Virus record (IMG/VR): IMGVR_UViG_3300014868_000005
Span: 1-36,645 of that record
Source of the DNA: a virus
Direction: 5' to 3' (one strand)
Length of the DNA: 36,645 nt
Numbering within the stretch: position 1 is the stretch's first letter; each line of letters begins with the position of its first letter. Position numbers and translations under genes: made by a program. Positions 23,070 to 29,408 of the stretch are shown piece by piece. The notes beneath the pieces were generated by a model. That model made no database searches. It saw only the letters and a list, made by a program, of their open reading frames with translations, and was not told the origin of the DNA.

Positions 23070-23117
23070 GATTGAGGCCCCATAACTTGAGGCCCCATTG
23101 TAAAATAAATTCTCTAA

Positions 23118-24194
23118 TTAAGACACTTTTTCATTACCAATGAAATATTGAATATACTCGCCATCGGATGTCTCAATTAGACACATTTTCTGTTGTTCTA
23201 TTGTGAGATTATCGAATTGATGCATAGTAATTTCATTACCGTGCTTGTCCCATATAGTACAAGTATCGTCAAGCCTTTGGTCTATAGCCTCAAAAAATTT
23301 CTCTTCAGCGTAGTATTCAGCATCGTCTAAGTCTATATCAGTAATATTATTTCTGTGATGACTACTCCATTTAGCCGTATCATTCCACTGGTCAACAGTA
23401 GTAATCTTATTAGTTGACTGAGAACTATATGAATCAATTAGTTTGCCTAGGCTCGATTCGGAATATTTAGATTGATTATAATTCCAGCCTCTAGGACTAA
23501 TCTCATTGATATAAGTCAATTCATTACCTTTGAATACCATGTATATGTCTTTTCTGACCTCTTCAATCATTTCAATTTCGCATCCAATAGATTTAGCAAT
23601 TGATTCTAATAAGTCTACGGTAGTACCTATTAGGTATGTATCATACTTGTCAAGCCATGTAATATATAATGAAGCCACAGAATCACGGACAATGTGAAGA
23701 TTACCGTTTGGGTCTATACAAGCAAAGGCATAGTATCCAGTCAAGTTGTCTTCTACTGAATTGATTCCCTCAATGAATCTATATAATAGGTCTTCTGAGT
23801 CATTAGTTGTCTGTTTGACATACTCGGGGCCATCGTCTGAAACTACTCCATTGTGAATCAAGTAATGATTGTCTCTAATCATAGGATGACAATTAAGTAA
23901 TCCTTTGTCATTGGTACTAATACGGCCATGCATTATTAAAGGACCACTAGGCTTTGACTTGATTCCAAACTTAGAATATTTTTGAATGATTACACTTTGA
24001 GGTATTTCAAACTTGTAATCAATACGGCTAATAAAACTAGTGTCTACACATTTCTCTCCATATACTCCTGATACTCCTTGAACGGCATAGCCAAACCCAT
24101 CACGTTCTGATTTTAATAATATATTACCCGCTCGATTGACGGTAGTTTTTACGTCTAACTTATTAGCATTTGTGAATACTGCAATTTTACACAT
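23118..24194 (-). CDS. Class II glutamine amidotransferase (Ntn hydrolase) domain protein
   Basis: 358 aa. The N terminus begins Met-Cys, leaving Cys2 as nucleophile after Met removal. GATase-II hallmarks follow: ERDGFGYA (30-37), MHGRIST with R91, NCHPMI (101-106) and LIHNG (112-116). The C-terminal third is acidic and unfamiliar. Such domains release ammonia from glutamine and pass it to a partner. The neighbouring amidoligase is the obvious partner, so together they may form amide bonds on a peptide or protein carboxylate. Alternatively it acts as a stand-alone amidohydrolase. GGAG precedes the ATG; it follows the amidoligase by 14 bases. Confidence 0.83.
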   Translation of the reverse strand: MCKIAVFTNANKLDVKTTVNRAGNILLKSERDGFGYAVQGVSGVYGEKCVDTSFISRIDYKFEIPQSVIIQKYSKFGIKSKPSGPLIMHGRISTNDKGLLNCHPMIRDNHYLIHNGVVSDDGPEYVKQTTNDSEDLLYRFIEGINSVEDNLTGYYAFACIDPNGNLHIVRDSVASLYITWLDKYDTYLIGTTVDLLESIAKSIGCEIEMIEEVRKDIYMVFKGNELTYINEISPRGWNYNQSKYSESSLGKLIDSYSSQSTNKITTVDQWNDTAKWSSHHRNNITDIDLDDAEYYAEEKFFEAIDQRLDDTCTIWDKHGNEITMHQFDNLTIEQQKMCLIETSDGEYIQYFIGNEKVS

Positions 24195-24208
24195 ATCGTT
24201 CTCTCCTA

Positions 24209-25384
24209 TTAGGCGGCATCGTTGCCGCGCTCCTCGTTGTCCTCAATTTGTACATGATTATCTAGTTCTATCATAGTACCATCAATATTTTCAATCAGTA
24301 ATGGCTTATTATTAGCTGTATTAAATTTAGTCATACGCTTGTCATAAAATTCTACAAGTGTATCGTTTAGCTCCAATATGTCAATGAAGTCCTGAAAATC
24401 TTCAGGTTCATGATTCAATGGATTACTACACTTATTTTTGATCTTAGTCCACAATTCAATCCAATTTTTGATCTTATTAAAATTAGTCGTTCCACTATGC
24501 ATTCTAATCTCAATCGTTCTATGTTTAGAATATGAAGTGAGATTGATTGCAGAATACCTGTCTTGACTAGATGCGACAAGTTTGCAATAGTTATTAGTAC
24601 GACGCGAAACGGGCACGAATTGACTTAATATAGGTAAAAATAATGCCATACGTTTTCCCATTGTCATTACATTAGTTGAGTTCCATATACTATGACTAAA
24701 GTCTAAATGAATATGTAAACCACAATCAGAATTGACGCGAGCGCCAAACGAATTTAATATATTACATAGTTTTTCAAGTTTAGCGAAGCCATGCGCCGCG
24801 TCGAATAGGAATGTAATTTCGACTCCGCCATCATCGTCTAAACTGCCATCACGACGTACGGAGCATCTAGTAATTTTTTCACGTTCTAATGCTTGTTTTA
24901 ATTTCATTAGTACATTACTGTCATCCCCATCACAATATACATATCCGGCCCCTTCGCATTGTGGACAGTCTCCTGATGGTTCTCCATCGTCGTCATAGTC
25001 TCGACCAGAACCATCGCAATCGCCACAATCAACTCGACGTTCTGATTCCCTAAAATTGATACCGTCAATATAGCATTCAATCTCAACTCCAACCCAATTT
25101 GTCTTGTCGCTACTATTTCGCGGGGCATGGTTTCTATTACCATCGTTGTCTAATAAGTCCTGAAACGATACTAGAATATTATTAGGACTTTTTCTAGCTA
25201 ATGCGTCGCGCCCCTTAGTCTTAATTAAGTCATTGATTCCATTTAGATTCTGTTTAGAACCTAAGATGCTTAATAAGTATGCACCAAATTGTCTCGAATT
25301 TAGGTGTTTCATTTTGGCTTTATGTTTTCTTGTAATTTTTATTTTTCGATTGATTGAAACTATATCATTTTTAATTTGTATCAT
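24209..25384 (-). CDS. Amidoligase (Amidoligase_2-like) with inserted DnaJ-type zinc module
   Basis: 391 aa. Signature segments of the glutamine-synthetase-fold amidoligases are in order: WVGVEIEC (97-104), VRRDGSL (176-182), GGVEITF (186-192), CGLHIHLDF (221-229) and HRTIEIRMHSGTT (288-300). They would bind ATP and metal and join a carboxylate to an amine or ammonia. Between the first two lies an insertion (120-147) with CGDCDGSG and CPQCEGAG, like DnaJ cysteine repeats, which should bind zinc. The N-terminal 60 residues are basic. It overlaps the upstream HTH-like gene as ATGA and is followed by a class II amidotransferase. The substrate is unknown; envelope peptides or host proteins are candidates. 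Confidence 0.85.
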   Translation of the reverse strand: MIQIKNDIVSINRKIKITRKHKAKMKHLNSRQFGAYLLSILGSKQNLNGINDLIKTKGRDALARKSPNNILVSFQDLLDNDGNRNHAPRNSSDKTNWVGVEIECYIDGINFRESERRVDCGDCDGSGRDYDDDGEPSGDCPQCEGAGYVYCDGDDSNVLMKLKQALEREKITRCSVRRDGSLDDDGGVEITFLFDAAHGFAKLEKLCNILNSFGARVNSDCGLHIHLDFSHSIWNSTNVMTMGKRMALFLPILSQFVPVSRRTNNYCKLVASSQDRYSAINLTSYSKHRTIEIRMHSGTTNFNKIKNWIELWTKIKNKCSNPLNHEPEDFQDFIDILELNDTLVEFYDKRMTKFNTANNKPLLIENIDGTMIELDNHVQIEDNEERGNDAA

Positions 25385-25599
25385 TTTACACCGCCTTGTT
25401 TTAGTACATTTAAAACTTTGTCTAATCCATACGTCAATATTAAGTTCTCTAATTGCAATGTGATAGCCGTATCAGCTTGAGACTCATGCATTAGCCATTC
25501 CCGAGCTATACGACGTTCTATTTTTGAGACATCACTCTTGACGGTATGTCTTGAGATGTCTATTATATTATTAAGTTCAACTAATTTAGCTTGACTCAT
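25381..25599 (-). CDS. Small HTH-like (DeoR-type) protein, possible operon regulator
   Basis: 72 aa. The N terminus MSQAKLVELNNIIDISRHTV continues into KSDVSKIERR and matches the spacing of DeoR-like helix-turn-helix domains (LxELxxxxxISRxTVxxDVxxIE). The rest is helical (TAITLQLENLILTYGLDKVL). It lies between the first operon gene and the amidoligase, with overlaps on both sides. It could bind the operator-like repeats in the divergent control region, but the HTH call is by eye and moderate. Confidence 0.6.
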   Translation of the reverse strand: MSQAKLVELNNIIDISRHTVKSDVSKIERRIAREWLMHESQADTAITLQLENLILTYGLDKVLNVLKQGGVK

Positions 25600-25748
25600 T
25601 ATAATACTCCTTGTTTTACGTTGAATACATGGGTCTTACCGTTTATTTTATTTCTGATACACACATTACCAGTAGACGGGCATGACCACATTATTAAGAT
25701 TTGTCCTTTAGTATCGTATTGTTTTAATTGTTTGAGTAGTTCTCTCAT
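25599..25748 (-). CDS. Small protein, first gene of amidoligase operon
   Basis: 49 aa from the ATG at 25748 (MRELLKQLKQYDTKGQILIM), chosen because AAGGAG precedes it. Upstream in-frame sequence extends to 25889 but lacks a ribosome site and runs into the control region. An amphipathic helix is followed by a beta segment (WSCPSTGNVCIRNKINGKTH). No family recognised. It overlaps the HTH-like gene as TAATG. Confidence 0.6.
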   Translation of the reverse strand: MRELLKQLKQYDTKGQILIMWSCPSTGNVCIRNKINGKTHVFNVKQGVL

Positions 25749-25754
25749 TGTCAA

Positions 25755-25777
25755 CTCCTTGTTATAACTACTAATCG
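25755..25777 (-). repeat. Translation-leader repeat, copy B
   Basis: Exact 23-base copy of 23047-23069 directly before the first gene of the amidoligase operon; it ends in AAGGAG in the leftward direction. Three extra bases next to it make the local inverted repeat CTAATC/GATTAG here but not in copy A. Confidence 0.65.
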
Positions 25778-25827
25778 TCGGATTAGAGAAAAACTTTAGG
25801 ATTATTTTAATTATTTTTAAAAATAAG

Positions 25828-25843
25828 TGGCACGTTTTTTGCA
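25828..25843 (+). promoter_or_regulatory. Sigma-54 promoter 1, rightward
   Basis: TGGCACGTTTTTTGCA fits the sigma-54 consensus TGGCACG-N4-TTGCW exactly, with GG at -24 and GC at -12. The start would be near 25854, inside the operator-like GTATCAAAATGAGA. Sigma-54 promoters need an activating AAA+ enhancer-binding protein, presumably from the host. Confidence 0.82.
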
Positions 25844-25941
25844 ATATAAGTGTATCAAAATGAGAATATCTCAAATTGGAACGTATCATAATGAGATGTC
25901 AAAAATATATACGCCCCGGAATGATACAAATTAAGAAGAAT

Positions 25942-25957
25942 TGGCACGATTCTTGCA
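25942..25957 (+). promoter_or_regulatory. Sigma-54 promoter 2, rightward
   Basis: TGGCACGATTCTTGCA, preceded by T, is a second exact consensus match in the same orientation, 114 bases after promoter 1. The start would be near 25968. Transcription would run into the early gene cluster at 26170. Confidence 0.84.
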
Positions 25958-26075
25958 GTTATATCACTATATCATGCCATTCCGAGCAAATACTGTATAT
26001 TAAGATTCGTTTTTATCATCTATATTTACAATTTTTCGGGACACGCGTGGTCAAACAAAAAGTTGTATCAGTTTG

Positions 26076-26104
26076 AAACATCAGCCAAAACACTTTTGCA
26101 AAAA
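26076..26104 (+). repeat. 29-bp direct repeat, copy 1
   Basis: Identical to 26131-26159. The core GCCAAAACACTTTTGC is a near-palindrome. The copy contains the TTGCAA -35 of the promoter at 26096-26124, so a protein bound here would block polymerase. Confidence 0.85.
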
Positions 26105-26124
26105 ACACTTTTTTATATTACAAT
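26096..26124 (+). promoter_or_regulatory. Sigma-70-type promoter between the 29-bp repeats
   Basis: TTGCAA at 26096-26101, a 17-base spacer, and TACAAT at 26119-26124. The start would be near 26131, the first base of repeat copy 2, so the repeats cover the -35 and the start site. It would drive the rightward early genes independently of sigma-54. Confidence 0.65.
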
Positions 26125-26130
26125 TTAGAA

Positions 26131-26159
26131 AAACATCAGCCAAAACACTTTTGCAAAAA
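26131..26159 (+). repeat. 29-bp direct repeat, copy 2
   Basis: Second exact copy, 55 bases after copy 1. It ends in the A-run that leads into AAGGAG of the 29-aa gene. In RNA, CTTTTGC could pair with GCAAAAAG and partly mask this ribosome site. Confidence 0.85.
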
Positions 26160-26169
26160 GGAGATTAAA

Positions 26170-26259
26170 ATGTGGTTAAGAATGTGGACAATGCCGGGTA
26201 AACGATTAAAATGTGTTAAACATAGCGTAAGCGGAGAAGTAAAGGTAGTAAGGTATTAA
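26170..26259 (+). CDS. 29-aa basic leader peptide or small protein
   Basis: MWLRMWTMPGKRLKCVKHSV, ending VKVVRY. AAAGGAG lies six bases before the ATG, the best ribosome site in this segment, and the stop is followed directly by the next ATG. It is basic and Trp-rich. It may be a true small protein or a leader peptide coupling translation to the next gene. Confidence 0.55.
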   Translation: MWLRMWTMPGKRLKCVKHSVSGEVKVVRY

Positions 26260-26260
26260 T

Positions 26261-26521
26261 ATGAAAATGTATAGAAATTTTAAATATGAAGCATTTGGAA
26301 CTCACTATTATATGATAGAGAATCTTCATGCCACTAATGAACATAGAAAGTTAAATGATGAATACCCGCTAGGAATAAGATACGTTAGTATTCCTGACGT
26401 GTATAAAGACTTACCAGAACTGTATGTGAAAAGAATTATTGACCGGATATATGAACAATATCACTATCATAGAGAACAGGAACTAATTTTGTTAGAAATT
26501 TCTCTTGACAAATACCTTTAA
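26261..26521 (+). CDS. Early protein, unknown
   Basis: 86 aa (MKMYRNFKYEAFGTHYYMIE). Rich in Tyr, His and charged residues; the C-terminal half is helical (DLPELYVKRIIDRIYEQYHY). It is the first sizeable gene of the rightward early cluster. No recognisable domain, signal or membrane segment. It starts one base after the stop of the 29-aa gene, suggesting translational coupling. Confidence 0.6.
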   Translation: MKMYRNFKYEAFGTHYYMIENLHATNEHRKLNDEYPLGIRYVSIPDVYKDLPELYVKRIIDRIYEQYHYHREQELILLEISLDKYL

Positions 26522-26533
26522 TCGTGGTACATT

Positions 26534-26818
26534 ATGGTAATGACAATAGAAGATCACAACGAACTATATCAAGAACTTCGTAAAGTAATTTATACGAAGG
26601 GCCAAAACATTAAAGGACTAACTCCTACACAACTTATTTTTGTGCAGGCTATGGAACTAGCGGTGTTTGGCGGGGATATGTTAAAGTTCTACTCAGAATT
26701 AGTAGATAATCAGCCTGATATTGATGTAAAAAATTTACACGCGTTCTGCATTGGCTGGGGATTGGGCATTAGAAATAAGAATTATATTGTAAAAGAAGAA
26801 AAAGAAACATCTCATTAG
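26534..26818 (+). CDS. Early protein, unknown
   Basis: 94 aa (MVMTIEDHNELYQELRKVIY). Helical throughout, with a conserved-looking segment LTPTQLIFVQAMELAVFGGD. A second ATG at 26540 is possible; a TTGACA-17-TACATT pair upstream would place a transcript start there, but this is weak. No family recognised. Confidence 0.58.
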   Translation: MVMTIEDHNELYQELRKVIYTKGQNIKGLTPTQLIFVQAMELAVFGGDMLKFYSELVDNQPDIDVKNLHAFCIGWGLGIRNKNYIVKEEKETSH

Positions 26819-26827
26819 GAGGTCTCA

Positions 26828-27145
26828 ATGAGTGAAGTTAAAAATACAGGTAAATTTGCATTGGTGCAAAGAATCCTGGATGACAAAGGTAATCCTACCG
26901 ATGTTATTAGAGCATACATTACTGACGATATCGTTTTGAAAAAAGGTCAAACGGTATTCTTTAACGGATTTGAAGATGATATCAACGAATTAGTTAAACG
27001 TGAGTATATTACCGCAGAAGAGGGCGAAAAACGTATTGCTGATCGTCGAGCTAAAGATGCAGAATACAGCCAAAGCACAATGTATTCATTGCGAGCAGGT
27101 AATTTACCTAAAGAAAAAGAATCTAACCGAGGAAATACTCTGTAA
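26828..27145 (+). CDS. Early protein, unknown
   Basis: 105 aa (MSEVKNTGKFALVQRILDDK), preceded by TTAGGAGG, one of the strongest ribosome sites here, so probably made in quantity. The N-terminal half reads like a small beta barrel (FALVQRILDDKGNPTDVIRA, LKKGQTVFFNG); the C-terminal part is helical and charged (EEGEKRIADRRAKDAEY). A single-strand DNA-binding role would suit abundance and context, but no OB-fold signature is clear. It joins the ClpP-like gene as TAATG. Confidence 0.62.
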   Translation: MSEVKNTGKFALVQRILDDKGNPTDVIRAYITDDIVLKKGQTVFFNGFEDDINELVKREYITAEEGEKRIADRRAKDAEYSQSTMYSLRAGNLPKEKESNRGNTL

Positions 27146-27735
27146 TGTCAGACCCCCGTCATCAAAAAGTAGATAAACGATATGAGTTGGAGCGGTTCCA
27201 GTTAAATATGGAAACGGCGCTAGAGCGCGGCATCAATTTAGATGCTCGCACTATACAGCTTACAGAAGATATCGAAGAGTTTCATTTCGATTTTTTTGAT
27301 ACGGCAATGACGTTATTAGAGTCACAAAATAGAAGAAAAATTATAACCATAAAGATTAATAGTTATGGCGGAGATGTTCATACAGCGTTGGCTATTATTG
27401 GACGTATGCAAGAGTCAACGTGCGCTATACACACTAAAGGTTATGGTAAAATTATGAGTGCTTCTACTGCAATTTTAGCCGCAGGCGATAAACGTAGTAT
27501 ATCCAGATTATCCGAATTTATGCACCACGAAATGAGTTACGAAGTAGGCGGTAAACACTCCGAAATCCTACACAATGTAAAACAGGCACAGACCCTTTCT
27601 GAGCGTTGGTGTACCCTTATGTTTGAATTAACTGGAACGCCTATTGATTATTGGATGCAGCAAGGTAAAAGTCACGACTTCTATATGTCACCAGAATTAT
27701 GTTTAGAATTGAACGTAGTTGATAGGATTTTTTAA
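27145..27735 (+). CDS. ClpP-like serine protease (cytoplasmic)
   Basis: 196 aa, the usual ClpP length. The family pattern is clear: TIKINSYGGDVHTALAI (oxyanion and substrate strand), KIMSASTAILAAGDKR with S105 as nucleophile, SEFMHHE with H128, and SHDFYMSPELCLELNVVDRI with D178, corresponding to the Ser-His-Asp triad. No signal peptide. Phage ClpP homologues are usually head proteases, but this one is in the early region away from capsid genes. It may degrade or process host or phage early proteins, perhaps with a host Clp ATPase. The TAATG overlap couples it to the preceding gene. Confidence 0.85.
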   Translation: MSDPRHQKVDKRYELERFQLNMETALERGINLDARTIQLTEDIEEFHFDFFDTAMTLLESQNRRKIITIKINSYGGDVHTALAIIGRMQESTCAIHTKGYGKIMSASTAILAAGDKRSISRLSEFMHHEMSYEVGGKHSEILHNVKQAQTLSERWCTLMFELTGTPIDYWMQQGKSHDFYMSPELCLELNVVDRIF

Positions 27736-28262
27736 TGAGTAAAAAAGATCGTGTACCTAAAGGCGTAGAGCGAGAGTTAAAGGACGTTGATTATTGGCGC
27801 AAGCTTAGTAAAAAGCCCAGTATTCCTATGCCAGATGGTTCATTGGTTTCCCAGTACGACTGGATGAATAAGTTTATGAAAGAATATTATGGAAATGATT
27901 TTTATAATGCACCAGAGGGGCAGCAGATTCTTACTACTAAAGAGCAACAAACTGAGGCATTACGAAATAACAATAATTTAAAGCGGGACGCATTTCTTGT
28001 GAGTGGCAAGGCAGGTATGCTATATTTTACCCCCAATATTGAACGAGTAAATATAGATGAAATAAAAGAACCTTGGGAAAAAGAGTTTATGTATGGCTCT
28101 ACCGAAGCCGCACAGGAAAAACTTTTCCAACAAAGTTGTGAAGATTTGAATATTGAATTTACAAAGACGAACATTATCAGGTTAATAATGATATTTAAGA
28201 GAATCAAAAAATATCTTCGATTGGTCAGAAGAGACCAGAGGACACAGAATGAAAAAAAATAA
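27735..28262 (+). CDS. Early protein, unknown
   Basis: 175 aa (MSKKDRVPKGVERELKDVDY). The middle contains a well-ordered segment (NLKRDAFLVSGKAGMLYFTP); the C terminus is hydrophobic then strongly basic (IIRLIMIFKRIKKYLRLVRR), which may bind membrane or nucleic acid. It directly follows the ClpP-like gene (stop/ATG overlap), so it could be that protease's partner or substrate adaptor. No family recognised. Confidence 0.6.
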   Translation: MSKKDRVPKGVERELKDVDYWRKLSKKPSIPMPDGSLVSQYDWMNKFMKEYYGNDFYNAPEGQQILTTKEQQTEALRNNNNLKRDAFLVSGKAGMLYFTPNIERVNIDEIKEPWEKEFMYGSTEAAQEKLFQQSCEDLNIEFTKTNIIRLIMIFKRIKKYLRLVRRDQRTQNEKK

Positions 28263-29031
28263 GCCGAGAATCATCTTTTGGGACTTAGAAACGCTTGCGG
28301 ACTTACCCAAGGTAATGAAATATTTGCCTGGTATGTCTGCATATCCTGGTCTTACTATGAAAGCTACACATAACTCCGTTATATGTTTTGGTTATAAAGT
28401 CCTCGGGGAAAAATCCCCACAATGTCTAAATGCCTGGGACTATCGAGGATGGAAAAAGGACGTAAATAATGATAAGGAACTTGTTGAAGCTGCGCGAGAT
28501 ATTCTTATTACGGCTGACGGCATCGTCACTCATAACGGCACTAGGTTTGATATTAAGTTTCTTAATAGCCGTTTGGTGTATCATGGATTGGCCCCTCTCC
28601 CAAAAATCCCGCACATTGACACTTGCTCAGTTGCTAAGTCTAAACTTTTTCTTTTTAATAATCGTCTCAATACTCTGGCTGAGTTCTTAGGCGTTGAAAC
28701 TAAAATGGAGAACGGCGGCTGGCCTTTATGGGAAAAGGTATTGACCCGAGACCCTAAATCTATGAAGATTATGACAGCATACTGTAAACAGGATGTTAAT
28801 GTCTTAGAACAGGCATATTTGCGATTGTTACCAATGATGGGCAATGTGCCTAATTACAATTTATTTAGTGGTACGAAAGAGATTGTTTGTCCTAATTGTG
28901 GCGGAACACACGCACATAAGCATGGAACTAGAACGATGCCTAACCGTATCGTGCAACGATATATATGTACAAATTGTGGCACAACTTATAGCAGAACTTC
29001 ACTATTAACCTTACCAAAGGCAAACCAATGA
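28249..29031 (+). CDS. DEDD 3'-5' exonuclease with C-terminal zinc ribbon
   Basis: 260 aa. The RNase H-like exonuclease core shows FWDLET (D12, E14), THNGTRFDIKFL with D101, and AYCKQDVNVL with D182, the four acids expected for DnaQ/PolB-type exonucleases. Residues 214-243 form a zinc ribbon, CPNCGG and CTNCGT, reminiscent of transposase and replication zinc fingers, and likely bind nucleic acid. It may act in nucleotide recycling, host DNA degradation or RNA processing. It is distinct from the exonuclease domain within the polymerase at 34061. Confidence 0.8.
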   Translation: MKKNKPRIIFWDLETLADLPKVMKYLPGMSAYPGLTMKATHNSVICFGYKVLGEKSPQCLNAWDYRGWKKDVNNDKELVEAARDILITADGIVTHNGTRFDIKFLNSRLVYHGLAPLPKIPHIDTCSVAKSKLFLFNNRLNTLAEFLGVETKMENGGWPLWEKVLTRDPKSMKIMTAYCKQDVNVLEQAYLRLLPMMGNVPNYNLFSGTKEIVCPNCGGTHAHKHGTRTMPNRIVQRYICTNCGTTYSRTSLLTLPKANQ

Positions 29032-29408
29032 TAGTAGGAAATGACCAAACTATATGTTTTGATGTAGACGATACATTAATTTTATGGGACGATTTAAGCT
29101 ATAAAGAACACATAGTTACAACGAATCGTATAGTAATCAAAGACCCGTATGATGGGCTATTGACTTCACACGAAGTTCATCAACGGCATATCAATTTCAT
29201 GCAAAGAATGAAAGCCCGTGGATATACTGTTGTTGTATGGTCATCTAGCGGGGCGGCATGGGCGGCGGCGGCTATCCGAGCACTAGGTTTAGAGTCATGC
29301 GTAGATATATGCATGAGTAAACCCGCTAAAATAGTTGATGATTTAAAGAATACTAATGAAATTATACCCGAACCCATGTTTTTAAACATAGAAGGATATA
29401 GCCGATGA
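29028..29408 (+). CDS. HAD-superfamily phosphatase
   Basis: 126 aa. Motif I is CFDVDDTL with D12 as nucleophile and D14 as acid/base; motif II is VVVWSSSG with S72; motif III is SKPAKIVDDL with K98/K101 and D104-D105. There is almost no cap domain, like small polynucleotide or nucleotidase HADs of phages. Probable substrates are nucleotides or DNA 5'/3' phosphates, in keeping with the adjacent exonucleases. The ATG overlaps the upstream gene as ATGA. Confidence 0.8.
   Translation: MIVGNDQTICFDVDDTLILWDDLSYKEHIVTTNRIVIKDPYDGLLTSHEVHQRHINFMQRMKARGYTVVVWSSSGAAWAAAAIRALGLESCVDICMSKPAKIVDDLKNTNEIIPEPMFLNIEGYSR

Larger units (their letters stand above)
25749..26169. promoter_or_regulatory. Divergent control region between accessory operon and early/replication genes
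   Basis: About 420 bases between the leftward amidoligase operon and the rightward early genes. It holds two sigma-54 promoters (25828 and 25942), several GTATCA/TGATAC sites, a CTAATC/GATTAG inverted repeat in the leftward leader, and a 29-bp direct repeat around a sigma-70-type promoter. A rightward 66-codon frame (25876-26076) overlaps these sites, lacks a good ribosome site and is probably not a gene. Confidence 0.75.

Noticed and set aside
25876-26076. 66-aa rightward frame in the control region
   Set aside because: It overlaps a sigma-54 promoter and operator-like repeats and lacks a good start signal.
26076-26159. CRISPR array or transposon ends
   Set aside because: Only two direct copies exist, spaced 55 bases apart around a promoter, with no spacers, no transposase and no inverted termini.
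26505-26533. TTGACA-17-TACATT promoter before 26534
   Set aside because: The -10 is poor, the site is inside a gene, and the transcript would start at or after the ATG, requiring leaderless translation.
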